Source of the DNA: Photorhabdus laumondii subsp. laumondii
Lineage (GTDB): Bacteria; Pseudomonadota; Gammaproteobacteria; Enterobacterales; Enterobacteriaceae
Length of the DNA: 64,000 nucleotides
NCBI RefSeq assembly: GCF_003343245.1
Contig: NZ_CP024901.1
Location: forward strand, 4,960,001-5,024,000
Reading direction: 5' to 3'
Part shown: positions 9,361 through 18,334 of the stretch, in pieces
How the letters are laid out: every line of letters begins with the position of its first letter
Position numbering within the stretch: position 1 is the first letter of the stretch
Position numbers and translations under genes: made by a program
The notes under the pieces: generated by a model
Databases searched by the model: none
Told to the model about the DNA's origin: nothing
Seen by the model: the letters and a program-made list of their open reading frames with translations, nothing else

Positions 9361-9405
9361 AATGACGGATAGAGAGCATAACTTGGAAAGTTATTATCCG
9401 TCATT
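9361..9405. terminator. Inverted repeat between osmY-like gene and yjjU
   Basis: AATGACGGATA (9361-9371) pairs perfectly with TATCCGTCATT (9395-9405). It could end osmY transcription on the minus strand or act as a regulatory stem in the yjjU leader; there is no strong T-run. Confidence 0.4.
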
Positions 9406-9537
9406 ATATTATGGTGCTACGTAGCCAATATTTTGATAAAAGTACCCCTGGTGAGGGCGCATATCTGGTTAGTGCTATTCAGTTTAGTACAACGTAAAAT
9501 TATCTGAATGGAAAACAACCACTCATAACAAAATATA

Positions 9538-9915
9538 TTATTTTTTTATGGTCAGACCGTTTTGAATCGACTTGACCCCTTTCACTTTAGAGATAATCTC
9601 TATAATTTCTCTGGATTGTTTCTCGCTTTTCACAAAACCAGAAATATAGACAACTCTCCTCTCTGTTTTTACTGAGATATCACTACTGTTGATCCCTTTT
9701 GCTGCCAACAACTCACTTTTAATCTTCGCTGTGGTCGCACTATCACCCATATAACCATCGATGTTTTTCATTGAATCATCGATTTTCTGACCAGCACTGT
9801 CGAGTGCTTGTGTCGCTTTATTTTTAAAAGACTCCTCCGCCAGTACACTATTGCTAACGATAGCAGTACCCAAGGCAATAGCCACCAACAAATGGGCCAA
9901 TTTAACATTCTTCAT
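9538..9915 (-). CDS. osmY: OsmY-like periplasmic protein with a single BON domain
   Basis: 125 residues. The signal peptide runs through about residue 26 (ALGTAIVSNSVLA cleavage type). A linker with DSAGQKIDDSMKNIDGYMGDS precedes one BON domain (TTAKIKSELLAAKGI to VKGVKSIQNGLTIKK). E. coli OsmY is about 201 residues with two BON domains, so this form is shortened. Position between yjjU and prfC supports orthology. In E. coli OsmY is a periplasmic, osmotically and stationary-phase induced chaperone-like protein; the role of a one-domain form is inferred. Ribosome site AAGGAAGG is present. Confidence 0.85.
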   Translation of the reverse strand: MKNVKLAHLLVAIALGTAIVSNSVLAEESFKNKATQALDSAGQKIDDSMKNIDGYMGDSATTAKIKSELLAAKGINSSDISVKTERRVVYISGFVKSEKQSREIIEIISKVKGVKSIQNGLTIKK

Positions 9916-9972
9916 CCTATACCTTCCTTAATTGCCGGTTAGATTTCTGAATCTATAAAGCCATTCAAACCG

Positions 9973-10049
9973 TTTTTACGCAGTGTGCTTTTACACAGGT
10001 GTTTTTACACAATGCATCTTTACACAATGTATCTTTACACAATGTATCT
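9973..10049. repeat. 15-bp tandem repeat upstream of osmY
   Basis: Three consecutive TTTACACAATG(C/T)ATC units (10004-10048) are preceded by two degenerate units. They lie upstream of the osmY-like start, in its presumed promoter region, so copy number could affect expression (inference). Confidence 0.8.
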
Positions 10050-10265
10050 AAGTAGAATCGTAATCTAAGCAGAATCACAATCTACATTAGAATTAAAAAC
10101 AGGTTATCACTCCCAATAGCTGAGAGGCTAAATCGGGAAATAAGCACATCAATACAGCAAAGACCGAGGAAATAGTAACAGGAAAATAAAGCAAAGTGCT
10201 ATAAAATAAGATGGATCTTACCCGACTAAATTATAAATTATTCTTGTGTTACATATATTTTTGTA

Positions 10266-10294
10266 AAGAAAAAGGCTAACTTGTTGTTAGCCTT
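10266..10294 (-). terminator. prfC terminator
   Basis: Read on the minus strand: AAGGCTAAC, a 5-base loop, GTTAGCC, then a T-run. It lies directly after the prfC stop codon. Confidence 0.85.
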
Positions 10295-10301
10295 AAAAAT
10301 A

Positions 10302-11891
10302 TTAATGTTCCCGTGTTTTACGGAAATTGATGTCAGGATAACGTTCACGGGTCAAATTTAGGTTAACCATCGTTGGGGCAATATAGGTCAGATTATCACC
10401 ACCATCGAGCGCCAGATTTTGCTCACTCTTACGCTTAAACTCTTCCAGCTTCTTAGCATCATGACACTCAACCCAACGCGCTGTTGAGACATTTACTGGT
10501 TCATATAAAGCTTCAACGTTGTATTCGCTTTTTAAACGGGCAACAACCACATCAAACTGGAGAATACCAACGGCTCCCACAATCAAATCGTTATTTGCCA
10601 GTGGACGAAATACCTGTACAGCACCTTCCTCAGATAATTGAACCAATCCTTTCAGCAGCTGTTTCTGTTTCAGAGGATCACGCAAGCGAATACGACGGAA
10701 TAATTCCGGCGCAAAGTTAGGAATGCCGGTAAATTTCAGATCTTCCCCTTGAGTAAAGGTATCACCAATCTGAATTGTCCCGTGGTTATGCAAACCGATA
10801 ATATCTCCCGGATAGGCATGATCCACATGAGAACGATCACCCGCCATAAATGTCAGCGCATCAGCAATCACCACATCTTTCTTAATTCTTACCTGATGCA
10901 GCTTCATGCCTTTTTCATATTGACCTGACACCACACGCAAGAAAGCCACACGGTCACGGTGTTTAGGATCCATATTGGCCTGAATCTTAAAGATAAACCC
11001 GGTAAATTTATCTTCCTGAGCGGAGACTTCGCGAACATCTGTCTGACGCGGCATCGGCGCAGGTGCCCATTTAACCAAACCATCCAACATGTGATTTACG
11101 CCGAAGTTACCCAGTGCAGTACCGAAAAATACCGGTGTTAGTTCACCTTGCAAAAATGCCTGATGATCAAACTCATGAGAAGCCCCCTGCACCAGTTCCA
11201 GCTCCTGACGCAATTGTTCAGCCAGATCTTCACCAATCGCAGCATCCAGTTCAGGATTATTCAGCCCCTTAATTGCGCGGACTTCCTGAATCGTGTGCCC
11301 CTTTCCGGTCTGATACAGGTAAGTTTCATCAAGATAGAGGTGATAAACCCCTTTAAAAGACTTACCGCACCCAATCGGCCAAGTGATCGGGCAACAAGCG
11401 ATATTCAACTCATTTTCCACTTCATCCATCAGTTCCATCGGATCACGGATATCGCGGTCAAGCTTGTTCATGAATGTTAGAATCGGGGTATCGCGCAGAC
11501 GGGTCACTTCCATCAATTTACGTGTCCGCTCCTCAACCCCTTTAGCGGCATCAATGACCATCAAACAACAGTCAACCGCCGTCAATGTACGATAAGTATC
11601 TTCGGAGAAATCTTCATGCCCCGGCGTATCCAACAGGTTAACCAGGCAATCTTGATAAGGAAACTGCATCACAGAAGTGGTAATGGAAATACCACGCTGT
11701 TTCTCCATTTCCATCCAGTCAGATTTCGCGTGCTGGTTTGAACCACGGCCTTTCACCGTACCGGCTTTCTGAATCGCCTGCCCAAACAGCAATACTTTTT
11801 CAGTAATCGTCGTTTTCCCTGCATCAGGGTGAGAAATGATAGCAAAAGTTCGCCGTTTAGCGACTTCCTGCTGAAAAGGGGAATTTGACAT
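10302..11891 (-). CDS. prfC: Peptide chain release factor 3 (RF3)
   Basis: 529 residues from the chosen ATG ([14 protein letters not shown]), the same length as E. coli RF3; an upstream in-frame ATG adds only three residues. RF3 is the GTPase that recycles RF1/RF2 from the ribosome after peptide release. The translation-GTPase motifs are clear: P-loop [15 protein letters not shown] switch region, DTPGHEDF and NKLDRD. The C-terminal domain ends FRKTREH as in enterobacteria. It lies in conserved order with rimI, holD and rsmC upstream and osmY/yjjU downstream, but yjjG (between rimI and prfC in E. coli) is absent here. Confidence 0.97.
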   Translation of the reverse strand: MSNSPFQQEVAKRRTFAIISHPDAGKTTITEKVLLFGQAIQKAGTVKGRGSNQHAKSDWMEMEKQRGISITTSVMQFPYQDCLVNLLDTPGHEDFSEDTYRTLTAVDCCLMVIDAAKGVEERTRKLMEVTRLRDTPILTFMNKLDRDIRDPMELMDEVENELNIACCPITWPIGCGKSFKGVYHLYLDETYLYQTGKGHTIQEVRAIKGLNNPELDAAIGEDLAEQLRQELELVQGASHEFDHQAFLQGELTPVFFGTALGNFGVNHMLDGLVKWAPAPMPRQTDVREVSAQEDKFTGFIFKIQANMDPKHRDRVAFLRVVSGQYEKGMKLHQVRIKKDVVIADALTFMAGDRSHVDHAYPGDIIGLHNHGTIQIGDTFTQGEDLKFTGIPNFAPELFRRIRLRDPLKQKQLLKGLVQLSEEGAVQVFRPLANNDLIVGAVGILQFDVVVARLKSEYNVEALYEPVNVSTARWVECHDAKKLEEFKRKSEQNLALDGGDNLTYIAPTMVNLNLTRERYPDINFRKTREH

Positions 11892-12047
11892 CAATAACAA
11901 TCTTCTGCTTTATATACGGGCTTGTATTCAACATCAGACGCTTCCCCGCAAGGAGAACAGTTGCCAAACCCGTGGGTGAATGAAAAATTGGCGCTCATTT
12001 TCGCTGAAATTGGTGCTATAAACAATCAATCAATTTTATAGCGCTTA

Positions 12048-12494
12048 TTAGGCAAACAGCGGCAACGCCATGATGATGGCATCTTCTTTACCTGTCGCAG
12101 TAGGATAGTAATGCTTACGAACAGAGACTTGGTTAAACCCTGCTTGTTCATACAATCTAATAGCAGAATGATTCGATTGTCTGACTTCAAGCCATAAGGT
12201 ATTCACCCCTTTGCCCGGTAAAATTGACATTAAATACGCTAATAATGCTTTACCATAACCCTTACCTTGGTAGTCAGGATCAATAGCAATATTAAATAGG
12301 GTTGCTTCATCTAATATCACTTGGGTTATGGCAAAACCAATAAGTTGTTCATTAATCGCTATTTTATAATTCAAATACCGCTCCCCCTGATTACCGAAAA
12401 ATGTTTTTTCACTCCACGGGAACGCATGACTGGCTTTCTCAACCAGAAAAGCGGACGGGAGATCAGCGGGAGTTAATAGAGAAATGTTGTTCAT
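12048..12494 (-). CDS. rimI: Ribosomal protein S18 N-alpha-acetyltransferase RimI
   Basis: 148 residues from the ATG at 12494 (MNNISLLTPADLP), chosen because it aligns with E. coli RimI; the frame is open 19 codons further up inside holD. A GNAT-fold enzyme using acetyl-CoA to acetylate the S18 N-terminus. Diagnostic stretches are AFPWSEKTF, DEATLFNIA, the acetyl-CoA loop QGKGYGKA and WLEVRQSN. It overlaps the 3' end of holD by 32 bp, so the two are probably translationally coupled. Confidence 0.95.
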   Translation of the reverse strand: MNNISLLTPADLPSAFLVEKASHAFPWSEKTFFGNQGERYLNYKIAINEQLIGFAITQVILDEATLFNIAIDPDYQGKGYGKALLAYLMSILPGKGVNTLWLEVRQSNHSAIRLYEQAGFNQVSVRKHYYPTATGKEDAIIMALPLFA

Positions 12495-12876
12495 GTTGAG
12501 AAATCTGTTGCCAAAGAGAACGTTTTGCCTGTCCATCACAATATAAATCATTTAATGCCGGGCTTCTCAAAGAAATTCCCGGCCATGATAGTGTAATATC
12601 CACCCCTAACAACCAATATGGGCACTTAACCTGTTCCGGTAACATCGCAACATTATTTGTTGTAATGCAGTAAACAGAGGATTTATCCAACCCCATAGCG
12701 GTGAAAATATCTATTAATAATGAATTAGTTAAATCAATGTGGTCATTGGTAATAATCAGCAGACGAGTGGTGTCAGGTAAGTGAACAGCTAATTCACCTT
12801 GCAAAACCGTAGGGTTACGTAAGGTCCATTGGGTAATCCCCAATTGAGCTAATAACCTGTCGCGCCGGGTTACCAT
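12463..12876 (-). CDS. holD: DNA polymerase III psi subunit
   Basis: 137 residues. Psi bridges the clamp loader and SSB through chi. The N-terminus RRDRLLAQLGITQWTLR matches the enterobacterial psi motif (RRDxxLxQLGITQW), followed by LQGE and a C-terminal SPALNDL...LWQQI helix. Sequence elsewhere is divergent, as usual for psi. It overlaps rimI and is divergent from rsmC, as in E. coli. Confidence 0.93.
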   Translation of the reverse strand: MVTRRDRLLAQLGITQWTLRNPTVLQGELAVHLPDTTRLLIITNDHIDLTNSLLIDIFTAMGLDKSSVYCITTNNVAMLPEQVKCPYWLLGVDITLSWPGISLRSPALNDLYCDGQAKRSLWQQISQHEQHFSINSR

Positions 12877-13006
12877 ATCTATATTACCTGCTGTAAAAAA
12901 TAATCGGTAACATGTTATCAGAGGCCACGATCTGCGCCAATATTGGGTTGAGATTTATCACTATCTGATACTTGAGCACAGAACCATTGAAGGAGCTTAT
13001 AGACAA

Positions 13007-14023
13007 ATGTCTGCGTTAACCCCCGCCAGTGAAGTTATTTTACGTCACCGTGAGCAATTTAGCTCTCACCACCTGCTCTTCGCCGGTGATATTCAGGATA
13101 CACTGGCAACCCAAATTGATGCTGCCAGTGTGCGAGTGCACACTAACCAATATCATCACTGGCAATCACTGATCCGCACGCTGGGTGAGAGTGCCTGGTT
13201 TGGCCTGGTAGCCGAAAAAGCATTTACTCAAGGTTGTGACACCCTGATCTACTACTGGCCTAAAAGTAAGCAGGAAGCTCGCTTTCAATTACGCAGCCTG
13301 TTCTCTGTTTTGCCAAAAGGTATCAATATTTTTATTGTCGGTGAAAACCGTAGCGGAGTACGTAGTGTAGACAAACTGATGGACGGCATGGCAACGTTTC
13401 GAAAAATCGATAGTGCCCGTCGTTGCAGCCTGTTCTACGGCCAGTTAGAACATGAGGTGCAGTTCGAACAGGATAACTGGTGGAACAGTTATCAGGTGGA
13501 AAACGTCATAGTGAATACGTTACCGGGTGTATTTAGCCAGGATGAATTGGATGTTGGTAGCCGTTTATTGCTTTCTACCTTTGACAAGCCTCTCTCCGGC
13601 AATTTACTGGATATCGCCTGTGGTGCGGGTGTACTGGCAGCGGTATTGGGTAAGAAAAACCCTGAGTTAGCACTGACGCTCAGTGATGTTAATGCAGCAG
13701 CGATTGCCTCCAGTAAAGCAACCTTAAAAGCCAATAAACTGGAAGGCCATGTTGTTGTCAGTAACGTTTATTCCAATATCGAAGATAAATTCGACTGGAT
13801 TATCTCTAATCCTCCTTTTCATGAAGGATTAAAAACCAGTTTACTGGCAACCGATGATCTGATCCGCCAAGCTCCCAACCACCTCAAACCCGGAGGAAAA
13901 TTGCGGATTGTTGCCAATGCTTTCCTGCCTTATCCCGACTTACTGGATAAAACTTTTGGTACTCATGAAGTCATTGCTCAGACGGGGAAATTCAAGGTTT
14001 ATCAGGCAACAAAAAAATTCTAA
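13007..14023 (+). CDS. rsmC: 16S rRNA m2G1207 methyltransferase RsmC
   Basis: 338 residues, two tandem methyltransferase-like domains: a degenerate N-terminal one and a catalytic C-terminal one carrying the SAM-binding [14 protein letters not shown] loop and the NPPFHEG motif of N2-guanine methyltransferases. It methylates G1207 of 16S rRNA in 30S subunits. Divergent from holD as in E. coli, with AAGGAGC ribosome site and a strong terminator 8 bp after the stop. Confidence 0.97.
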   Translation: MSALTPASEVILRHREQFSSHHLLFAGDIQDTLATQIDAASVRVHTNQYHHWQSLIRTLGESAWFGLVAEKAFTQGCDTLIYYWPKSKQEARFQLRSLFSVLPKGINIFIVGENRSGVRSVDKLMDGMATFRKIDSARRCSLFYGQLEHEVQFEQDNWWNSYQVENVIVNTLPGVFSQDELDVGSRLLLSTFDKPLSGNLLDIACGAGVLAAVLGKKNPELALTLSDVNAAAIASSKATLKANKLEGHVVVSNVYSNIEDKFDWIISNPPFHEGLKTSLLATDDLIRQAPNHLKPGGKLRIVANAFLPYPDLLDKTFGTHEVIAQTGKFKVYQATKKF

Positions 14024-14031
14024 TTGACTCA

Positions 14032-14062
14032 GCCTGTCCTTGATTCAAGGACAGGCCATCTT
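14032..14062 (+). terminator. rsmC terminator
   Basis: Perfect 10-bp stem GCCTGTCCTT/AAGGACAGGC with 5-base loop, followed by a weak T-rich stretch. Confidence 0.8.
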
Positions 14063-14070
14063 TGATAACA

Positions 14071-14103
14071 AACAAAGAGGCAACTTGAAAGATAACGGGT
14101 ATA
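14071..14103. repeat. ERIC fragment (one end only)
   Basis: AACAAAGAGGCAACTTGAAAG followed by ATAACGGGTATA equals the last 33 bases of the full ERIC elements of this window (compare 63738-63770). The remainder has been lost. It sits between the rsmC terminator and the tRNA promoter. Confidence 0.85.
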
Positions 14104-14115
14104 AATAAATAATGA

Positions 14116-14143
14116 TTGACGTCGGCTACAAAACCTCTAAAAT
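14116..14143 (+). promoter_or_regulatory. Promoter of the tRNA-Leu pair
   Basis: TTGACG, 16-bp spacer, TAAAAT, followed by a GC-rich discriminator (GCGCCTCC), the pattern of stable-RNA promoters under stringent control. It is about 55 bp upstream of the first tRNA. Confidence 0.75.
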
Positions 14144-14198
14144 GCGCCTCCGTATTATCAATGTATTATCAATCAACAGATTGATAATGTCTGAATTT

Positions 14199-14285
14199 GC
14201 GAGGGTGGCGGAATTGGTAGACGCGCTAGCTTCAGGTGTTAGTGTCCTTACTGACGTGGGGGTTCAAGTCCCCCCCTTCGCACCA
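14199..14285 (+). tRNA. tRNA-Leu (CAG)
   Basis: 87 bases including encoded CCA. Long variable arm of a class II tRNA, D-loop GAATTGGTAGAC, anticodon CAG within CTTCAGGTG, and T-arm GGGGGTTCAAGTCCCCC. It reads CUG leucine codons. Confidence 0.97.
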
Positions 14286-14353
14286 AATCAGACAACCGCT
14301 GATTGAATTCGGCCAGTTTAGATTAAGCAATAAAAAGTAAAATGACAGTACCT

Positions 14354-14440
14354 GCGAGGGTGGCGGAATTGGTAGACGCGCTAGCTTCAGGTGTTAGTGT
14401 CCTTACGGACGTGAGGGTTCAAGTCCCTCCTTTCGCACCA
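14354..14440 (+). tRNA. tRNA-Leu (CAG), second copy
   Basis: 87 bases with CCA. It differs from the first copy in the variable arm, the T stem (GAGGGTTCAAGTCCCTC) and one acceptor position, giving two adjacent G-U pairs in the acceptor stem. Cotranscribed with the first copy. Confidence 0.97.
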
Positions 14441-14492
14441 ATCTGTCTGTTTTTCTTATCGAACTTCTCTCCATTTATTCTGCTATAAAACG

Positions 14493-14768
14493 TCAAAAAC
14501 AACCCAGTCGATATGCTCCAGCCAATAAAGCACATAACACAGCAAACCCTGATGGTATTAATAGAAAATGGCGTGACTTCTGGTTTAGCAGCATAAATAG
14601 CGTCAGCAACATCGCTAATACTACCCCAATTTTAAACTGCTCAATTCCGGGATTGATGATGACGAATAGCATGCCAGCCAAGCTAGATAAACCTATTCCC
14701 CACAAGCTGGTGATACCCTGCCAGAAAAGCGATCTCTCTCTGTCTTTAACCCTGATCATAACTTGCAC
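14493..14768 (-). CDS. yjjZ: YjjZ-like small membrane protein (DUF1435 type)
   Basis: 91 residues with three hydrophobic segments (about 17-37, 46-60, 67-88). The segment QKSRHFLLIPSGFAVLCALL resembles the KQLRHYILLPSCLALI stretch of E. coli YjjZ, and the location beside rsmC and leucine tRNAs matches. A near-consensus Fur box sits just upstream, so expression should rise under iron limitation. Molecular function is unknown. Confidence 0.75.
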   Translation of the reverse strand: MQVMIRVKDRERSLFWQGITSLWGIGLSSLAGMLFVIINPGIEQFKIGVVLAMLLTLFMLLNQKSRHFLLIPSGFAVLCALLAGAYRLGCF

Positions 14769-14778
14769 CCAGACAAAT

Positions 14779-14797
14779 GATAATGATTACCAATATC
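14779..14797 (-). promoter_or_regulatory. Fur box upstream of yjjZ-like gene
   Basis: GATAATGATTACCAATATC matches the 19-bp Fur consensus at 16 positions. It starts 10 bp upstream of the minus-strand start codon, where bound Fe-Fur would block transcription. Confidence 0.8.
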
Positions 14798-14981
14798 ATA
14801 TACAAAAAAGCGTGAAGTACAAGTCAGTTGAAATAGCTAATCTGGCAGATCAAATCAATATCTTGTGACACCCGTTCAAACTATTACGATTCAACATACT
14901 ACAGAGTTGAAAAACCGTGGTTCGAAAATATCACAAAGCACTAACTCAAGCACTCAATATTGGGATGACAATTACACAGAA

Positions 14982-15227
14982 TTAAGAAGAAGGCCGCTTA
15001 ATGCAACTAATCTCCCTTTCTCTTAAATCCAACTTTGGATATTCCAAACGACTGTGGGTAAGACCAGCTCTTATCATCATCTGTAAATAACCCAATGCAA
15101 CTGCTGTAGGATCAATTACTTGAATCGGCATTCCTACAGCCTTCATCTCTTTGGATAAGTACTTTGCCATCCCCATCATGCCGGTACAACCTAATACTAT
15201 GGCTGTTACCTGCTCTTCTTTAATCAG
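14982..15227 (-). pseudogene. Hydantoin/Asp-Glu racemase, C-terminal remnant
   Basis: An open frame of 81 codons starts directly after an in-frame TAG and lacks the N-terminal two thirds of a racemase (family about 230-250 aa). The second catalytic cysteine motif survives (AIVLGCTGMMGMAKYL), followed by the family-typical GMPIQVIDPTAVALGYLQMM and RAGLTHS. The junction lies within the last four bases of the MFS gene, so a deletion probably fused the two. In intact loci such racemases accompany hydantoin or allantoin transporters. Confidence 0.75.
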
Positions 15228-16444
15228 CTAACATGTGATTCATCATTAATTCTCCTATTAACTACATTGTTTCGCAAATCAATTAAGACAAACAATGAAA
15301 ATAACAACCCCATAGCAATTATTGATGATACTACAATTGCTGAATTAAACAGTTTTCCAGTAAATGCCCATCCTGAAATAAGGACACTGAAACTGAAGAA
15401 AATAAGTCGAAAAAAAGTTAATAAGGATGATGCTGAACCAACTAATTCAGGGTGCAACGCCAAAGAACGAGAAAACACCATACTATATTGAAAAGCAGAA
15501 CCTATACAGATAACGGCCATCGACAGTGTAAAAAGTATTGCAGATTCGGGATAAATATGACTAAATATCATTAATGAACCACAACCTATCAAACAAATTA
15601 TAATACTCAAATAGATACAATTAGCTGATCCAATCTTTCTATTCAAAGCACCTGAATAAAATCCAGCCACCGACAAACATATTCCTAATATCGCTTGATG
15701 CACTGCAAATATGTAGTAACTCATTCCCATTTTATCTATATATAAAAAGGGAACAACAGATACATATGCAATACATGCAGATACTAATAGCCCAGGTGTA
15801 AAAGAATATATTAAGAAACGCGTATTGAATATAAGTTGGCAATAATTTTTGATGACCTTATTTACACTCAACTTTACCGTATTACGATTTGTTTCAGGAA
15901 CGATGAACACAGCCATAAGAGAAAGAAAGCTCAGTAAAGCCACTAAGTGGTAGGTAAATCTCCAATTATAATGTGCAACAATAAGAGAACCCGCAATGGG
16001 AGCTATAATGAGGGCCATTGATATTGCCGCGTTGAGAATGCCAAAAACCTGTACTGATTCCTCATCTTTATAAATATCCGAACAAATTATAAACCCGACA
16101 ATCCAAATAGCACTGCATCCTGCCCCTTGGATAAATCTAAATAAATACAATTGATTAAGATCAACCACGGTTGAACAACCTATGCTCCCAATAAAGAACA
16201 GAGTAGCGCCGATTAAAATTATTTTTCTTCGCCCATATGATTCTGAAAGTGGGCCGAAAATAGGTGTGAATATACATAACCCTAAGAAATTTACTATTAG
16301 AGTAAATTGCACTGCCGATTCAGCTGCAGAAAAAAAATTTAGCATTTGGGGAAATGCTGGCAAAGTGATATCAACTTCTATAAATGATGGAACCATTCCA
16401 ATGATAAGTATTATTGGTAATAACCTTAATATTAACGGTGGCAT
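15224..16444 (-). CDS. MFS drug-resistance-type transporter (Bcr/CflA-like)
   Basis: 406 residues with about twelve hydrophobic helices. The cytoplasmic loop GPLSESYGRRKIILIG between helices 2 and 3 is the MFS motif A; RFIQGAGCSAIWIVG follows as motif B/C. A proton-driven exporter of drugs or metabolites in the inner membrane; substrate unknown. The 3' end abuts the racemase remnant. The start ATG is followed by an unusual PPLILRLLPIILIIG stretch, so helix 1 is intact. Confidence 0.85.
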   Translation of the reverse strand: MPPLILRLLPIILIIGMVPSFIEVDITLPAFPQMLNFFSAAESAVQFTLIVNFLGLCIFTPIFGPLSESYGRRKIILIGATLFFIGSIGCSTVVDLNQLYLFRFIQGAGCSAIWIVGFIICSDIYKDEESVQVFGILNAAISMALIIAPIAGSLIVAHYNWRFTYHLVALLSFLSLMAVFIVPETNRNTVKLSVNKVIKNYCQLIFNTRFLIYSFTPGLLVSACIAYVSVVPFLYIDKMGMSYYIFAVHQAILGICLSVAGFYSGALNRKIGSANCIYLSIIICLIGCGSLMIFSHIYPESAILFTLSMAVICIGSAFQYSMVFSRSLALHPELVGSASSLLTFFRLIFFSFSVLISGWAFTGKLFNSAIVVSSIIAMGLLFSLFVLIDLRNNVVNRRINDESHVS

Positions 16445-16515
16445 AAATCAATTCACCTCTGAACATTATGAATCCTATCTAATATAAACACAAAAAGCTG
16501 CCATCAAACAACACC

Positions 16516-16632
16516 TATACCCGTTATCTTTCAAGTTGCCTCTTTGTTGGCTGCACTCACTCACCCCAGTCATATACTCCCGGGGATTCGCTCCCTTGCC
16601 GTCGCGATGCATCTTGAAATCCATAGGGTATA
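16516..16632. repeat. ERIC element (about 10 bp shorter than full length)
   Basis: Terminal TATACCC...GGGTATA inverted repeat with the ERIC core. Ten bases around the centre (TCACATCGTTATCTAT in other copies) are reduced to CATA. Confidence 0.93.
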
Positions 16633-16695
16633 TATTTCCCTTGGATTACTGTTTTGCTGAAAATTTTATCTGCAATTTATATTGCCTTTTTATCA

Positions 16696-16730
16696 ACAAA
16701 AAAATTAAGGCCAGAGAATATCCGGCCTTA
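16696..16730 (-). terminator. phoA terminator
   Basis: TAAGGCC/GGCCTTA stem with a T-run on the minus strand (AAAAAAATT on plus). Several near-identical TTAACTCTTTATTCC units follow toward the phoA stop. Confidence 0.8.
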
Positions 16731-16787
16731 ACTCTTTATTCCTTAACTCTTTATTCCTCAACCACTTATTCCCCAACCACCCAAAAA

Positions 16788-18230
16788 TTACTTTAACTTC
16801 ATCGCATCACGTATCGTGAAGAATAGATCTGTCTGGTCAGTCAGACCTACAACATTGGCTGCCTGAGGGCCATAAGCGGCCACTCGTAGCTGAGTACCCG
16901 TATGTTCCTGTTCCTTACCCTCAGAAGTACCGTAGCTAACTGCCATCACCGAACCATCTTTCGTGATTAATGCCTGAGTCAGCCCCGGAGATTTTATATC
17001 AGCTTCAATAATCTGACTGGCGTGAGCATGATCAGCGGTGACAATAACTAATGTATCACCGTGTTTACGCGCATATTTCAAACCAACTTGTACCGCCTCA
17101 TCCAATGCGACAGTTTCACCAATCTGCCCACAAGGATTAGCTTTGTGATCCTGCTTATCAATCGAAGCGCTCTCCACTTGTAAGAAGAAACCTTTCTGAT
17201 TTTCTTTCAACAGATCAATGGCTTTCTCCGTCATCTGTGCCAACGTCGGCGCATCAGGATTCCGTTTCGAGTTGACTTTACAAGTCACTGGGGGATTATC
17301 AATATTACCGTGATAAACGGCTTTAGGTCCTTCCCAAGCAATGTCCATATTGTCTTCATGGAACAAGCCCAACAACGGTGTTTTCTGATCCGCTCTAGTC
17401 ACGGATGCCAGTGACTTAGCATCCCTGACCAACTGATAACCCTGTTCCTGTGCCTGCTGTTCCAACGTTTTATCCTTGCCAGTACCAACAACCGATTTCT
17501 GGGCGAAAATCTTGGCACCTCCACCTAATGTGATATCAGCACGAGCCACTAATAATTGCTCGGTGATCGAACCACGCCCGCCATTTTCTAGCGCATTCGT
17601 TGGACATTTTTTTATCGTCTCTTGCGGACCATAACAGCCACGGTCAGTGACATGCGCATACAGTGCTGCTGGCGTGGCATCCTGCACCCTGGCCGTCGTT
17701 ACGTTACCTGTTGCTTTACCATTCGCTTTTGCCAGCTCAAGCAGAGTTTGATGATCTTTACCAAATACATCAACACCCAATGCGCCATTATAGGTTTTTA
17801 CACCAGAAGCCCAAGCGGTGGCAGAAGCGGCTGAATCCGTCGCATAGTTGGGTTTACGGCTCTTTTTATCCAGAGAATAGTGAGTGTATTGGCCGGTAAA
17901 TGGCAAGGCATCAATTCCTTTGAAAAATCCACCCGCACCTTCTGCATAGTTACGGGCAATAGTAATCTCAGAATCTCCCATACCATCACCAATAAATAAA
18001 ATAACATTTTTAGCTTTATGATTATTTATCGCCGCTTTTAATGCCTCAGTCTGATTTTGAGTCATACGGCGAGCACCACCAAATTCCGTAATATTACCTT
18101 TTACTGCCCGACCTTCCGCCATAATTTGATTTGCATTTTGATCATCAGCCGCCGATACCGGTAAGCTGACACTTGAAATTAAGGTTGAGACCATGACTGC
18201 AACCAAACTTTTCTTATACTTGTTTGACAT
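16788..18230 (-). CDS. phoA: Alkaline phosphatase
   Basis: 480 residues, exported phosphomonoesterase of the periplasm. Signal peptide to about residue 28 (SLPVSAA). Metal and catalytic motifs are complete: [12 protein letters not shown], nucleophile Ser in [35 protein letters not shown] and the distal His in EHTGTQ. A Pho box upstream (18304-18321) indicates induction under phosphate starvation by PhoB. Length is comparable to E. coli PhoA (471). Confidence 0.96.
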   Translation of the reverse strand: MSNKYKKSLVAVMVSTLISSVSLPVSAADDQNANQIMAEGRAVKGNITEFGGARRMTQNQTEALKAAINNHKAKNVILFIGDGMGDSEITIARNYAEGAGGFFKGIDALPFTGQYTHYSLDKKSRKPNYATDSAASATAWASGVKTYNGALGVDVFGKDHQTLLELAKANGKATGNVTTARVQDATPAALYAHVTDRGCYGPQETIKKCPTNALENGGRGSITEQLLVARADITLGGGAKIFAQKSVVGTGKDKTLEQQAQEQGYQLVRDAKSLASVTRADQKTPLLGLFHEDNMDIAWEGPKAVYHGNIDNPPVTCKVNSKRNPDAPTLAQMTEKAIDLLKENQKGFFLQVESASIDKQDHKANPCGQIGETVALDEAVQVGLKYARKHGDTLVIVTADHAHASQIIEADIKSPGLTQALITKDGSVMAVSYGTSEGKEQEHTGTQLRVAAYGPQAANVVGLTDQTDLFFTIRDAMKLK

Positions 18231-18303
18231 TAAGGTTTCCTTATTAAAACGTAATCGGAGTAAAAATTATCTTTATCTGATAAAGGGATACTAAAGAAAC
18301 TAT

Positions 18304-18321
18304 GTGACAATTATGTGAAGA
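18304..18321 (-). promoter_or_regulatory. Pho box of phoA
   Basis: On the minus strand TCTTCACATAATTGTCAC aligns with the E. coli phoA Pho box (CTGTCATAAAGTTGTCAC) at 12 of 18 positions, with the downstream TTGTCAC repeat perfect. It lies about 75 bp before the phoA start. Confidence 0.65.
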
Positions 18322-18334
18322 AAATAGAATTAAC

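Noticed and set aside
10004..10048. CRISPR-like repeat
   Set aside because: The units are 15 bp, directly adjacent with no spacers; a simple tandem repeat.
14112..14306. 64-codon ORF over the first tRNA-Leu
   Set aside because: It is the tRNA gene and its promoter read as protein; no ribosome site or homology.
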